Origin: Lachnospiraceae bacterium
GTDB taxonomy: Bacteria > Bacillota > Clostridia > Lachnospirales > Lachnospiraceae
Length of the DNA: 32,431 bases
Direction: 5' to 3'
Assembly: GCA_017553695.1 (NCBI GenBank)
Contig: JAFZKG010000177.1
Coordinates: 1 to 32,431 of the forward strand
In this document: positions 8,830 to 17,879 of the stretch, piece after piece
How the letters are laid out: the number at the start of each line of letters is the position of its first letter
Position numbering within the stretch: the stretch's first letter is position 1
Notes under the pieces: generated by a model
Seen by the model: the letters and a program-made list of their open reading frames with translations, nothing else
Database searches by the model: none
Told to the model about the DNA's origin: nothing
Translations under genes and position numbers: made by a program

Positions 8830-9870
8830 ATGTCACATGGCGGAGACCGCTATCGGAATAAGGTCCGGCTGGATTTTTCCGTAAACACCAATCCTTCCGG
8901 AGTTTTTGAAAGCGTGAAACAGGCGCTTTCCGAGAGCATTGCAAAAGCGGAGCATTATCCGGATCAGGAAGCGCAGAAGCTGCGTGAAGAACTGGCGAAA
9001 GTATTGAATGTAGATCCGGACTGGATCATATTCGGAAACGGCGCATCGGAGGTTCTGATGGCAGCCGTCCGCGCATTTCAGCCAAAGAAGGTGCTGTTGC
9101 CGGTGCCGTCTTTTTCCGGCTATCAGTGGGCAGTCAGGGCAGAGGGCGCAGAGATCGTATATCTTCCTATGAGTGAGGATCATCAGGTTACGGAAGATCT
9201 GCTGGAGTCGCTGTATAAAGATGCGGATCTGCTGATCCTGTGCAATCCGAACAACCCGACCGGCCGGTATATCGACCACGATTTGTTAGGGAAGATCCTG
9301 GACCGCTGCCTGGAGAAAGGGATCAGCGTGATCCTCGATGAGTGTTTTATGGAACTGTCCGACGATCCGGAGGGCAACTCCTGTATCAAGGGTCTGGAGA
9401 CTTGGCCGAACATGATCCTTCTCAGGGCGTTTACGAAGAGCTTTGCGATCCCGGGTGTCCGGCTGGGCTATATGGTTGGCATGGATACGGAGCGAAACGC
9501 GAAAATCCGCTCTCAGCTTCCGGAATGGAATCTTTCTATCATGGCACAGGAAGCCGGCGTGGCTGCATTGAAAGAAATCGGCCGGCTCCAGAAATCCAGG
9601 GAAGAAGTATTCGCAGAGCGGGAACGTCTGGCGCAGAGCCTGACGGAGATGGGAGTTACCTGCATGGAATCGAACGCCAACTTTATCCTGGTCAAAAGCC
9701 CGGTCACAGATCTGTACGAACGCCTTCTGGAAAAAGAGATCCTGATCCGTGACTGCTCGGATTACCAGGGCCTGGAAAAAGGGTATTACCGGATCGCGGT
9801 CCGGCCGAAAGAAGAGAATGACGAACTGATCCGGCAGATCCGGGAAATCATCAATGAGGAACAAAAATGA
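8830..9870 (+). CDS. cobD: Threonine-phosphate decarboxylase CobD (PLP aminotransferase fold)
   Basis: The 346-residue fold-type I PLP enzyme opens with SHGG and LDFSVNTNPSG, the signature separating CobD from histidinol-phosphate aminotransferase. It contains LCNPNNPTG and the PLP lysine K203 in FTKSFAIPGVRLGY. It would make (R)-1-amino-2-propanol phosphate for CbiB, encoded just upstream. The start at 8830 is preferred because GAGGAG precedes it at the right distance; a longer in-frame start at 8767 would run well into cbiB and lacks such a site. Its stop overlaps the cbiC start as ATGA. HisC-like activity is the main alternative, but context argues against it. Confidence 0.92.
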   Translation: MSHGGDRYRNKVRLDFSVNTNPSGVFESVKQALSESIAKAEHYPDQEAQKLREELAKVLNVDPDWIIFGNGASEVLMAAVRAFQPKKVLLPVPSFSGYQWAVRAEGAEIVYLPMSEDHQVTEDLLESLYKDADLLILCNPNNPTGRYIDHDLLGKILDRCLEKGISVILDECFMELSDDPEGNSCIKGLETWPNMILLRAFTKSFAIPGVRLGYMVGMDTERNAKIRSQLPEWNLSIMAQEAGVAALKEIGRLQKSREEVFAERERLAQSLTEMGVTCMESNANFILVKSPVTDLYERLLEKEILIRDCSDYQGLEKGYYRIAVRPKEENDELIRQIREIINEEQK

Positions 9871-10511
9871 AAAACATTGAATATGTCAAACCGGAAGATA
9901 TCGAAAAAAGAAGCTTTGAGATCATTGCGAAAGAACTTGCTGAAAAAGGCATTGTCCTTCCGGAAGAACAGGATATGATCACCCGCCGCGTGATCCATAC
10001 CAGTGCGGATTTTGAATATGCCAACACGATGACCTATTCCAAAGACGCAGTGAAGATTGCGAAAGAACTGATCAAAAACGGCGCGGACATCGTGACCGAT
10101 ACCAATATGGGTCTGTCCGGAGTGAACAAAACTGTGCTGGCGAAGTTTGGTGGTGAGGCACACTGCTTCATGGCAGATCCGGACGTGGCAAGAGAGGCAA
10201 AAGAACGCGGTGTGACAAGAGCAACCGTCAGCATGGAGCGTGCAGCGGCCATCGAAAAGCCGGTTATTTTCGCGATCGGAAATGCGCCGACAGCACTGAT
10301 CGCCATTTATGAGCAAATGCAGAAAACCGATTGGAGGCCGGCGTTCGTGATCGGTGTTCCGGTCGGCTTTGTGAACGTGGAAGCATCCAAGGAATTATTC
10401 ATTGATTCGGATGTTCCGTATATCATCAACCGGGGGAGAAAAGGAGGAAGCAACGTGGCAGCAGCCATCTGCAACGCGCTTCTGTATGAACTCCGTAAAG
10501 AATATCTATGA
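9867..10511 (+). CDS. cbiC: Cobalt-precorrin-8 methylmutase CbiC
   Basis: The 214-residue protein moves the C11 methyl group to C12, forming cobyrinic acid. It shows the family opening KPEDIEKRSFEII, the catalytic His44 in RRVIHTSADFEY, and TDTNMGLSGVNK. The C-terminal GRKGGSNVAAAICNALLY is also typical. Both ends are ATGA overlaps, with cobD before and cbiD after, so translation is probably coupled. Confidence 0.96.
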   Translation: MKNIEYVKPEDIEKRSFEIIAKELAEKGIVLPEEQDMITRRVIHTSADFEYANTMTYSKDAVKIAKELIKNGADIVTDTNMGLSGVNKTVLAKFGGEAHCFMADPDVAREAKERGVTRATVSMERAAAIEKPVIFAIGNAPTALIAIYEQMQKTDWRPAFVIGVPVGFVNVEASKELFIDSDVPYIINRGRKGGSNVAAAICNALLYELRKEYL

Positions 10512-11635
10512 GATCTGGATTTACTACCGGAAGCTGTGCAGCTGCAGCCTCTAAGGCGGCGGCATACATGCTTCTGTTCGGAAAGGAAAAGAATACCGTC
10601 AGCATTCAGACACCAAAGGGTCCCGTCTATGAACCGGAGATCCTTGAGATCGAGCGTGGGGAAAATTATGTCTCTTGCGCGGTCGTAAAAGATGGCGGAG
10701 ATGATCCGGATGCCACAAGCGGAGCGCTGGTCTTTGCAAGGGTGGAGATCGTGGAACGAAAAGAAGACGGAGAAGCGCTGGTAATGATCGATGGCGGAAA
10801 AGGTGTCGGCCGGGTCACGAAACCGGGGCTGGACCAGCCGGTCGGGAATGCAGCGATCAATCATGTCCCGCGCGAGATGATCACAAAAGAAGTAACGGAG
10901 ATCCTGGAAAACGCCGATTTTCACGGAACCGTTCAAGTGATCATTTCTGTTCCTGAGGGAGAAGAGATTGCAAAAAAGACGTTTAATCCGCGCCTTGGGA
11001 TCGAAGGCGGCATTTCGATCATTGGGACAAGTGGCGTGGTGGAGCCGATGAGCATGCAGGCGATTCTGGATACGATCAAAGTGGAGCTCAGACAGCATAA
11101 GGCATTTGGCTACCGCTGCGCGGCAGTCTCGCCGGGTAATTATGGTCTGGATTATATGAAAGAAACTTATAACTATGATCTGGATAAGAGTGTGAAGTGC
11201 AGCAACTTCATCGGGGATACGATCGATATGGCGGCGGAGCTCGGATTCGAAGCGATGCTGCTGACCGGAAACATGGGCAAGCTGGTCAAGGTAGCCGGCG
11301 GCATCATGAACACGCATTCCCGGGAAGGTGACTGCCGGATGGAGATCATGGCGGCAGCAGCTTTGCAGTGCGGTGTTTCAAGAGAAACGTGCCTGAAGAT
11401 CTTAGACTGCGTTATGACAGACGAAGCGATCCGCCTGATCGAGGAAGAAGGCAAGAAAGAAGCGGTCATGCAAAACCTGATGGAAAAGATTATGTTTTTC
11501 CTGCGAAAAAGGGCGGCAGACCGGATGGAAATAGAATGTATTGTATACTCCAGCAAGTATGGAGAATTGGCACAAAGTAAAGGAGCAAAAAAATGGTTAA
11601 CTTTGTTGGTGCAGGACCTGGAGCAGCCGACCTGA
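10508..11635 (+). CDS. cbiD: Cobalt-precorrin-5B C1-methyltransferase CbiD
   Basis: The 375-residue enzyme has the diagnostic N-terminus RSGFTTGSCAAAASKAA plus GGDDPDAT, GKGVGRVTKPGL and GNMGKLVKVAGGIMNTHS. CbiD is specific to the anaerobic pathway and methylates C1 with S-adenosylmethionine. It starts in an ATGA overlap with cbiC. At its 3' end it overlaps cbiF by 43 bases, far more than the other junctions; the cbiF ribosome binding site lies inside cbiD. The last ~14 residues are therefore constrained by two frames. Confidence 0.95.
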   Translation: MRSGFTTGSCAAAASKAAAYMLLFGKEKNTVSIQTPKGPVYEPEILEIERGENYVSCAVVKDGGDDPDATSGALVFARVEIVERKEDGEALVMIDGGKGVGRVTKPGLDQPVGNAAINHVPREMITKEVTEILENADFHGTVQVIISVPEGEEIAKKTFNPRLGIEGGISIIGTSGVVEPMSMQAILDTIKVELRQHKAFGYRCAAVSPGNYGLDYMKETYNYDLDKSVKCSNFIGDTIDMAAELGFEAMLLTGNMGKLVKVAGGIMNTHSREGDCRMEIMAAAALQCGVSRETCLKILDCVMTDEAIRLIEEEGKKEAVMQNLMEKIMFFLRKRAADRMEIECIVYSSKYGELAQSKGAKKWLTLLVQDLEQPT

Positions 11636-12351
11636 TCACGGTCAGGGGCATGAACTTATTGAAAGAAGCAGATGTGATCATCTATGCAGGATCGCTGGTC
11701 AATCCGGCATTGCTGGATTACGCAAAGGAAGGTTGCGAGATTTACAACAGCGCGACGATGACACTGGAGGAAGTACTGGACGCGATCAAAAAAGCAGAAG
11801 CCGAAAACAAAATGACCGTGCGTCTGCATACCGGAGATGCCAGTCTCTACGGCGCGATCCGCGAGCAGATGGACGACTTGGATAAGAACGGCATCCAGTA
11901 CGCAACGACGCCGGGCGTCAGCGCATGTTTTGGTGCTGCCGCTTCTCTGAATCTGGAATTCACCCTGCCGGATGTTTCCCAGTCCCTGATCATTACGCGA
12001 ATGGAAGGAAAAACAAAGGTGCCGGACAGAGAAAACATCCAGAGTTTCGCAGCGCATAAATCCACGATGGCGATCTATCTGAGCACAGGTCTTCTGGAAG
12101 AACTGTGTACAGCACTGGTCGAAGGCGGATATGAGAAGACGACGCCGGCTGCTATTATTTACAAAGCAACCTGGCCGGAAGAAGAGGCTTATATCTGCAC
12201 GATCGAAACACTTGCCGCAACGGCAAAGGAGCATAACATCACGAAGACGGCCATGATTTTGATCGGGGATGTTCTGAACACGAGTAACTACAGCCTTTCC
12301 AGACTGTACGCAGATGATTTTTCAACGGAGTTCCGTCAGGCAAAGAAATAA
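11593..12351 (+). CDS. cbiF: Cobalt-precorrin-4 C11-methyltransferase CbiF
   Basis: This 252-residue SAM-dependent tetrapyrrole methylase has the family start VNFVGAGPGAADLITVRG, IIYAGSLVNP and the LHTGDASLYGAIREQM motif. ATTPGVSACFGAAA follows. AAAGGAG at 11579-11585 supports the ATG at 11593 even though it lies within cbiD. The stop is one nucleotide before the cbiG start. Confidence 0.95.
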   Translation: MVNFVGAGPGAADLITVRGMNLLKEADVIIYAGSLVNPALLDYAKEGCEIYNSATMTLEEVLDAIKKAEAENKMTVRLHTGDASLYGAIREQMDDLDKNGIQYATTPGVSACFGAAASLNLEFTLPDVSQSLIITRMEGKTKVPDRENIQSFAAHKSTMAIYLSTGLLEELCTALVEGGYEKTTPAAIIYKATWPEEEAYICTIETLAATAKEHNITKTAMILIGDVLNTSNYSLSRLYADDFSTEFRQAKK

Positions 12352-12352
12352 A

Positions 12353-13444
12353 ATGATATTATCGGTGATCTGTTTTACCCGGAATGGGTATGACAGGATG
12401 AATGAACTGAATCAGGCAGGAATCAAGGATCTTACAGTCCGCAGATTCTGCAAGTGCAGCCAGCTGAGAGAAGAGTGTGGCGACATTTTTGTGGAAGGAA
12501 CCGTTCAGGACTGGACGGAAAAACAGTTTGCAGAAAAGAATGCGATCCTTTTTATCGGGGCGACCGGCATTGCGGTCCGCTCCATTGCGCCATTTGCGGA
12601 AAACAAACTCTCCGACAGCCCGGTCCTTGTCATGGATGATCACGGAAGGTACATCATTCCGATCCTTTCCGGACATGTTGGCGGAGCAAACGAGCTGGCT
12701 TCTTTGATCGCAGAGAAAATGGGCGCGGTTCCGGTGATCACGACGGCAACCGATATTAACGGCAAAATTGCTGCAGACGTGTTTGCAAAGAAAAACCATT
12801 TGACCATCGTAAACAAAGCCGGGATCGCAGCCGTATCCTCCAAGGTCCTCACGGGTGAAAAGCTGATTTTCTGCATCGGAAAAGATGTCCTGTTTGACGA
12901 GAAGGAAAAGGAAGCGTTCGCGAAAGCCCATGCGGACGACCTTGTGATCCTGCCGGAAACAGAAGCGGATCCTTCTGCTGAGTTTGATATCTACATTGGC
13001 AGAAAGACCGGGGCATCACCGCAAGCCCTGTTATACCTGACGCCGGCAAAATACGTGCTTGGCATCGGATGCAGAATGGGGAAAACCAAAGAAGAGATCG
13101 AAAGCCTTGCCCTTCCGCAGTTATCAAAACTGGGGATCGCACCGGAGGAAGTCTGTGCCATCACATCTGTCGAGCACAAACGGAAAGAGCAGGGGCTGAT
13201 CGATCTTGCAAGAGAACTGAATGTACCGTTCGAAACCTATTCCGCGGAGGAGCTGGAGAGCCTGGAAGGCGATTTCTCGGTGAGTGAATTCGTCAAGCAG
13301 ACGACCGGAACGGGATGCGTTTCCGAACGGGCGGCGATGTTTTATTGTGAAGGAAACGGCGAACTGATCCTTCGGAAAGTAGCAGATAACGGAGTAACAC
13401 TGGCAATCGCAGAAAAGAAATGGAGACTGGAATTCTATGAATAA
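12353..13444 (+). CDS. cbiG: Cobalt-precorrin-5A hydrolase CbiG
   Basis: The 363-residue protein opens the delta-lactone of cobalt-precorrin-5A with loss of acetaldehyde. The N-terminal and central CbiG domains show FIGATGIAVRSIAPF, LSGHVGGANELA and TATDINGK. The C-terminal domain shows YVLGIGCRMGKTKEEI and a final VSERAAMFY. A longer reading from 12314 has no ribosome binding site, so I place the start at 12353, one nucleotide after the cbiF stop; its own site is weak, suggesting coupling to cbiF. The end overlaps cbiH by 8 bases. Confidence 0.94.
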   Translation: MILSVICFTRNGYDRMNELNQAGIKDLTVRRFCKCSQLREECGDIFVEGTVQDWTEKQFAEKNAILFIGATGIAVRSIAPFAENKLSDSPVLVMDDHGRYIIPILSGHVGGANELASLIAEKMGAVPVITTATDINGKIAADVFAKKNHLTIVNKAGIAAVSSKVLTGEKLIFCIGKDVLFDEKEKEAFAKAHADDLVILPETEADPSAEFDIYIGRKTGASPQALLYLTPAKYVLGIGCRMGKTKEEIESLALPQLSKLGIAPEEVCAITSVEHKRKEQGLIDLARELNVPFETYSAEELESLEGDFSVSEFVKQTTGTGCVSERAAMFYCEGNGELILRKVADNGVTLAIAEKKWRLEFYE

Positions 13445-14180
13445 GATCTATGTGGTTGGGCTTGGCCCGGGAACAGCAGAAATGACGACACCAGAGGCAA
13501 TGCATGCATTGGAAGACGCGGATACGATCATCGGCTATACCGTGTATCTGAAACTCCTGGACGGAAAATTTGATGACAAAGAACAGATGTCCACTCCGAT
13601 GATGCAGGAAGAAAAAAGATGTGTCATGTGCTTCGAGGAAGCAATGAAGGGAAAAAAGGTGGCCATGATCTGCAGCGGCGACGCCGGCATCTACGGCATG
13701 GCATCCCTGATGTATGAGATCGGAAAGAACTATCCGGAGTGCGAACTCGAGATCATCCCGGGCATCACGGCAGCAACGAGCGGCGCAGCCGTACTGGGAG
13801 CTCCGCTGAATCATGATTTCTGCGTGATCAGCCTGAGCGATCTGCTGACGCCGTGGGAGAAAATAGAAAAGAGACTGGAATATGCTGCAAAGGCAGATTT
13901 CGCGATGGCAATCTATAATCCGTCCAGCCATAAGCGTGCGGACTATTTACAGAAAGCCTGCGATATCCTTTTGCGGGAGATCGAGCCGGAGCGTCCGTGC
14001 GGCTTTGTGGAGAATATCGGAAGAGAAGACACTAAGGCGACAACCTGCACACTCGCAGAACTCAGAGATATGAAAGTCAATATGTTTACGACGGTATTCA
14101 TCGGCAACTCGACCGCCGAGATCATTGGCGGGAAACTTGTCACGAAGCGGGGATACCCGTCAGAAAGAAGAGCGGAATGA
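13437..14180 (+). CDS. cbiH: Cobalt-factor III C17-methyltransferase CbiH
   Basis: The 247-residue SAM-dependent methylase performs the ring-contracting methylation at C17. Motifs are IYVVGLGPGTAEMTTPEA, IIGYTVYLKLL, ICSGDAGIYGMASLMYE and PGITAATSGAAVLGAPL. MAIYNPSSHKR follows. It starts within the last codons of cbiG and ends in an ATGA overlap with the next gene. No C-terminal extension is present. Confidence 0.95.
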   Translation: MNKIYVVGLGPGTAEMTTPEAMHALEDADTIIGYTVYLKLLDGKFDDKEQMSTPMMQEEKRCVMCFEEAMKGKKVAMICSGDAGIYGMASLMYEIGKNYPECELEIIPGITAATSGAAVLGAPLNHDFCVISLSDLLTPWEKIEKRLEYAAKADFAMAIYNPSSHKRADYLQKACDILLREIEPERPCGFVENIGREDTKATTCTLAELRDMKVNMFTTVFIGNSTAEIIGGKLVTKRGYPSERRAE

Positions 14181-16192
14181 GCAAGATTCTTGTATTTGCA
14201 GGAACGACCGAAGGAAGAGAGATCTCGGAATGGCTGTGTGAAAAGGGCACAGAGCATGATCTGTGCGTTGCCACGGAATATGGCGAGCAGGTCCTGAATG
14301 AGGATCCGCGCGCGCACGTGCACACCGGCCGGCTGAACGAAGAGGGGATTGCGGCCTTCATGGAAAAAGAAGGCACGCAGGTCGTTGTGGATGCGACCCA
14401 TCCATACGCAAAAGAAGCAACTGAGAATATCAGGAAGGCAGCAGAAGAAAAAGGCGTGACCTATCTGCGTCTCGACCGGAATAAAGTCGGTGGGGAAAAA
14501 GATATCATATCCGCGAAGAAGTTTTTCTTCCCGGATACCGCCGCCTGCATCAAGGCACTGGCAGAGACGAAAGGCAATATTCTCCTGACCACGGGAAGCA
14601 AAGAACTTCCGGAATACTGCGCGGAAGATGCGATCCGCGACCGGATCTATGCGCGCGTGCTGCCGGGAAAAGAAAGCGTTGAGATCTGCGAGAATAATCA
14701 GATCCCGGGCAAGCGGATCATTGCGATGCAGGGACCATTCTCCGAGGCGATGAACCTGGCGATCATACAGGACCATGACATTCAGATCATGGTCACCAAG
14801 CAGAGCGGCAGGAGCGGAGGCTTTGAAGAAAAAGAAACCGCTGCCGCCAAAGCGGACATTCCGCTGTATATCATCGGTGTTCCGGACAATTCTGAAGGAC
14901 TATCTCCGGAGGAAGTACGCGGCGCACTGTTCGCATTTCTGGATGCGCGTCCACGGAAGATCAGCCTGATCGGCTGCGGCATGGGACATCCGGAAAATCT
15001 GACCGTGGAAGCATGGCAGGCGCTGGAAAGCGCCGACCTTGTCTTTGGCGCAAAACGTCTCCTGGAGGACTGCAAGGTCACGAAGGAGAGTTATCCATAT
15101 TACTTTGCGAAAGATATCATTCCGGTGATGCAGGAAAAGCCGGGCGATGTGGCGATCCTGTTTTCCGGGGACAGCGGATTCTACAGTGGCGCGACGAAGA
15201 TGTACGGTGCGCTGACGGAGGAGCTGAATAACGGGACCCTGACCGGTGAAGTGAAAGTCTTCCCGGGCATTTCGTCCGTTTCCAATCTGGCATCTCTGTT
15301 CGGCATCTCCTGGGAGAATGCGTATTTGTTCAGCATTCACGGTAGAGGGAAGGCAGATCAGTGGAGAGGAAGACTTCTGCATACGATCAAGACAAACGAA
15401 AAAACCTTCCTGCTGGTTTCCGGCGTGGACGATCTGAAAGCGATCGGCCGGATGCTGCTTGAGGAAGGCATGGACAATTGCCGGATCCTGAGCGGTTACC
15501 AGATGTCCTATCCGGAGCAGGAGCTGAAAGATCTTTCCCCGGCAGACTGCGAAGGACTGGAGAAAGATGGGCTGTATGCCCTGTTCATCCTGAATGATAA
15601 AGCGGAGAAACCATTCGTCACACACGGGCTTCCGGATGCATCTTTCATCCGGGCAAAAGTCCCGATGACAAAAGAAGAAGTAAGAACGGCTAGCATTTCC
15701 AAGCTGGGCCTGCGGAGCGATTCCGTCGTTTACGATGTGGGCAGCGGGACCGGATCCATCGCGGTCGAGATCGCGCGGATCTCCCCGGATATCCAGGTAT
15801 ACGCAATCGAGCGGAAAGAGGAGGCAGTGGAACTGATCAGACAGAACGTGGAGCAGTTCTCCCTTTCCAATGTGGAGATCGTCCAGGCATATGCGCCGGA
15901 AGGACTCGAAGGATTGCCGGCACCGACGCATGTGTTCATCGGCGGGTCCGGCGGCAACCTGAACGAAATCATTCAGGCAATCTTCGACAAAAACCCGAAG
16001 GCAGGCATCGTGGCAAATGCCGTAAGCCATGAAACATTTGAAGAGTTTCTGCAGATCGAAAAGAATTTCAATGTTGCAGATTTTGACATTGTCATGATGT
16101 CTGTGACCAGGACCCGTAAGGTCGGGAACTATCATATGCTGCAGGCTGAGAATCCGGTCTGGATCTGTTCATTTAAAGGAAATACAGAATGA
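14177..16192 (+). CDS. CbiJ-CbiE-CbiT trifunctional fusion (reductase plus C5/C15 methylation-decarboxylation)
   Basis: One 671-residue frame carries three cobalamin enzymes. Residues 1-~255 match cobalt-precorrin-6A reductase CbiJ (ILVFAGTTEGREIS near the start, DATHPYAKEATENI, TGSKEL). Residues ~261-470 match the C5-methyltransferase CbiE (KISLIGCGMGHPENLT, LFSGDSGFYSGA, PGISSVSNLASLFG). Residues ~489-671 match the decarboxylating C15-methyltransferase CbiT, with the SAM motif YDVGSGTGSIAVE near 518 and HVFIGGSGG. These act on neighbouring steps from precorrin-6A to precorrin-8, so channelling is plausible. CbiE-CbiT fusions (CobL) are well known; the added CbiJ is less usual. No stop or frameshift interrupts the frame. 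Confidence 0.93.
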   Translation: MSKILVFAGTTEGREISEWLCEKGTEHDLCVATEYGEQVLNEDPRAHVHTGRLNEEGIAAFMEKEGTQVVVDATHPYAKEATENIRKAAEEKGVTYLRLDRNKVGGEKDIISAKKFFFPDTAACIKALAETKGNILLTTGSKELPEYCAEDAIRDRIYARVLPGKESVEICENNQIPGKRIIAMQGPFSEAMNLAIIQDHDIQIMVTKQSGRSGGFEEKETAAAKADIPLYIIGVPDNSEGLSPEEVRGALFAFLDARPRKISLIGCGMGHPENLTVEAWQALESADLVFGAKRLLEDCKVTKESYPYYFAKDIIPVMQEKPGDVAILFSGDSGFYSGATKMYGALTEELNNGTLTGEVKVFPGISSVSNLASLFGISWENAYLFSIHGRGKADQWRGRLLHTIKTNEKTFLLVSGVDDLKAIGRMLLEEGMDNCRILSGYQMSYPEQELKDLSPADCEGLEKDGLYALFILNDKAEKPFVTHGLPDASFIRAKVPMTKEEVRTASISKLGLRSDSVVYDVGSGTGSIAVEIARISPDIQVYAIERKEEAVELIRQNVEQFSLSNVEIVQAYAPEGLEGLPAPTHVFIGGSGGNLNEIIQAIFDKNPKAGIVANAVSHETFEEFLQIEKNFNVADFDIVMMSVTRTRKVGNYHMLQAENPVWICSFKGNTE

Positions 16193-17556
16193 AGATACCA
16201 CGCGTATTGCTCGCCGCGCCGAAAAGCGGGAGCGGAAAAACTCTGATCACCTGCGCCCTCCTCGGAGCGTTGAAAAAGAAGGGCTTTCGTCCGGCCGCAT
16301 TCAAGTGCGGCCCGGATTATATTGATCCGATGTTTCACCGGACGGTTTTGAAAGTCCCGTCCGAGAATCTGGACACGTTCTTCTCCGGCGAAGATACGAA
16401 ACGTCTTTTTGCGGAAGCGGCAAAGGATGCGGACATCGCCGTCATGGAAGGCGTCATGGGATTATTCGATGGTCTGGGCGGCACGCGGGAAGAAGGCTCA
16501 GCTTATCATCTGGCCAAGATGACAAAGACGCCGATCATCCTGGTGGTCGACGTGCACGGCATGGGGTTGTCCATGGTCCCTTTGATCAAAGGGTTCCTTG
16601 ATTATGATACCGAAGGACTGATCCGCGGCGTGATCTTAAACCGCATGACTGCAAGTTTTCTGGAGACCATGCGGCCGATGTTGGAAAAAGAATTAAGCGT
16701 TCCGGTAATCGGCTTCTTCCCATCGCGGAAAGATATCCATCTGGAGAGCCGGCATCTGGGGCTGATGCTTCCGGGAGAGATCGAGGATCTGGAAACGCAG
16801 CTTGATGCGGCAGCAGACCAGTTCCTGGAGACGGCAGGATTTGACAGATTATTACAGATTGCGGATGCGGCAGAGGACGTGGAAGACGTTCTGTCCGAAA
16901 CATATGATGATGCCAACGCAGAACTCACGCTGGCGGTTGCCCGGGATGAAGCGTTCTGCTTCTATTATGGAGCCAATATGCGGACCTTCCAGAAGAAGGG
17001 CGTGAAGATCAGATATTTTTCACCATTGCATGATACGGTCCTTCCGGAAGATGCAGACGGCATCCTGCTGGGCGGCGGTTATCCGGAACTGTATGTAAAG
17101 AAACTCGGTGCGAACGAAAGCATGAAAGCGTCCATCCGGGAGGCGATCGGAAAGGGGATTCCTTCCCTTGCGGAGTGCGGCGGATTCCTTTACCTGCATG
17201 AGTTCCTGGAAGATACAGACGGAAACAGTGCGCCGATGGTCGGCCTCATCAAAGGCACGGCCGGCAACACCGGGAAACTGGTACGGTTCGGATATGTGGA
17301 ATTATCCGAGAAGAGCCCGTGCTTCCTGAAGGAAGGCAGCAAGATCAAGGCACACGAGTTTCATTATTATGATTCGCCGGATAACGGAGATGCCTGTGTG
17401 GCCGTGAAACCGGTCACGGGCAAGACCTGGGAGTGCATCCATGAAGGAAATGATCATTTTTGGGGATTCCCGCATCTGTATTATCCGTCCTGCGAAGAGT
17501 TCGCAGACCATTTTGTGGAAGCAATGCGATTGCACAAAGCCTCGGCCGAAGAGTAA
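16189..17556 (+). CDS. cbiA: Cobyrinic acid a,c-diamide synthase CbiA
   Basis: The 455-residue glutamine amidotransferase amidates the a and c carboxylates of cobyrinic acid. The N-terminal ATPase has LLAAPKSGSGKT and FKCGPDYIDPMFH; EGVMGLFDG is the metal/nucleotide segment. The glutaminase-like domain has the nucleophile Cys330 in SLAECGGFLYL. The start is an ATGA overlap with the fusion gene. It is paralogous in design to the cobyric acid synthase at the front of the operon, and length is normal. Confidence 0.96.
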   Translation: MKIPRVLLAAPKSGSGKTLITCALLGALKKKGFRPAAFKCGPDYIDPMFHRTVLKVPSENLDTFFSGEDTKRLFAEAAKDADIAVMEGVMGLFDGLGGTREEGSAYHLAKMTKTPIILVVDVHGMGLSMVPLIKGFLDYDTEGLIRGVILNRMTASFLETMRPMLEKELSVPVIGFFPSRKDIHLESRHLGLMLPGEIEDLETQLDAAADQFLETAGFDRLLQIADAAEDVEDVLSETYDDANAELTLAVARDEAFCFYYGANMRTFQKKGVKIRYFSPLHDTVLPEDADGILLGGGYPELYVKKLGANESMKASIREAIGKGIPSLAECGGFLYLHEFLEDTDGNSAPMVGLIKGTAGNTGKLVRFGYVELSEKSPCFLKEGSKIKAHEFHYYDSPDNGDACVAVKPVTGKTWECIHEGNDHFWGFPHLYYPSCEEFADHFVEAMRLHKASAEE

Positions 17557-17579
17557 AATAAAAGCATCAGGAGGGCAGC

Positions 17580-17822
17580 ATGGAACATTCATCCAAATAT
17601 TTTTGCAACAAAGATTGTCAGTACTTCCCTTGCCACGACCGGGAGGGGGATTTCAACTGCCTGTTTTGTTATTGCCCGATGTATACCTATAAAGATTGCC
17701 TCGGGCATCCGACTTTCAAAGAGTCCAAGGGGAAGACGATCAAAGTCTGTACGCATTGTTCCTTCCCGCATGACCCGGAACACTATGACGCGATCATGCA
17801 GTTTTTGAGGGAGCACAGATAA
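17580..17822 (+). CDS. Small cysteine-rich protein of cobalamin loci (PF04071-like)
   Basis: This 80-residue protein has nine cysteines (9, 13, 18, 27, 30, 32, 40, 57, 60) and a CxxCxFPHxPExYD-type ending. It matches the cysteine-rich small domain family often found beside cobalamin genes (established association; biochemical role not known to me). The cysteine pairs suggest zinc or an Fe-S cluster. AGGAGG precedes the ATG, 23 nt after cbiA. A metal-handling or cobalt-insertion helper is possible, but this is inference. Confidence 0.85.
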   Translation: MEHSSKYFCNKDCQYFPCHDREGDFNCLFCYCPMYTYKDCLGHPTFKESKGKTIKVCTHCSFPHDPEHYDAIMQFLREHR

Positions 17823-17841
17823 TATCAGGATATTGTTGTCC

Positions 17842-17856
17842 GTGCCAAAACGGCAC
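17842..17856 (+). other. Small intercistronic hairpin GTGCC-AAAAC-GGCAC
   Basis: A 5-bp perfect stem with a 5-nt loop lies in the 57-nt gap between the Cys-rich gene and the flavodoxin. No T-run follows, so it is not a classical terminator. It may modulate read-through or RNA stability, or be chance. Confidence 0.35.
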
Positions 17857-17879
17857 AGGGCAGGGAAAGGATAGGGGTT

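Noticed and set aside
14900..16135. 411-codon - strand frame opposite the cbiJ-E-T fusion
   Set aside because: Antisense shadow of a frame with three well-recognised enzyme domains.
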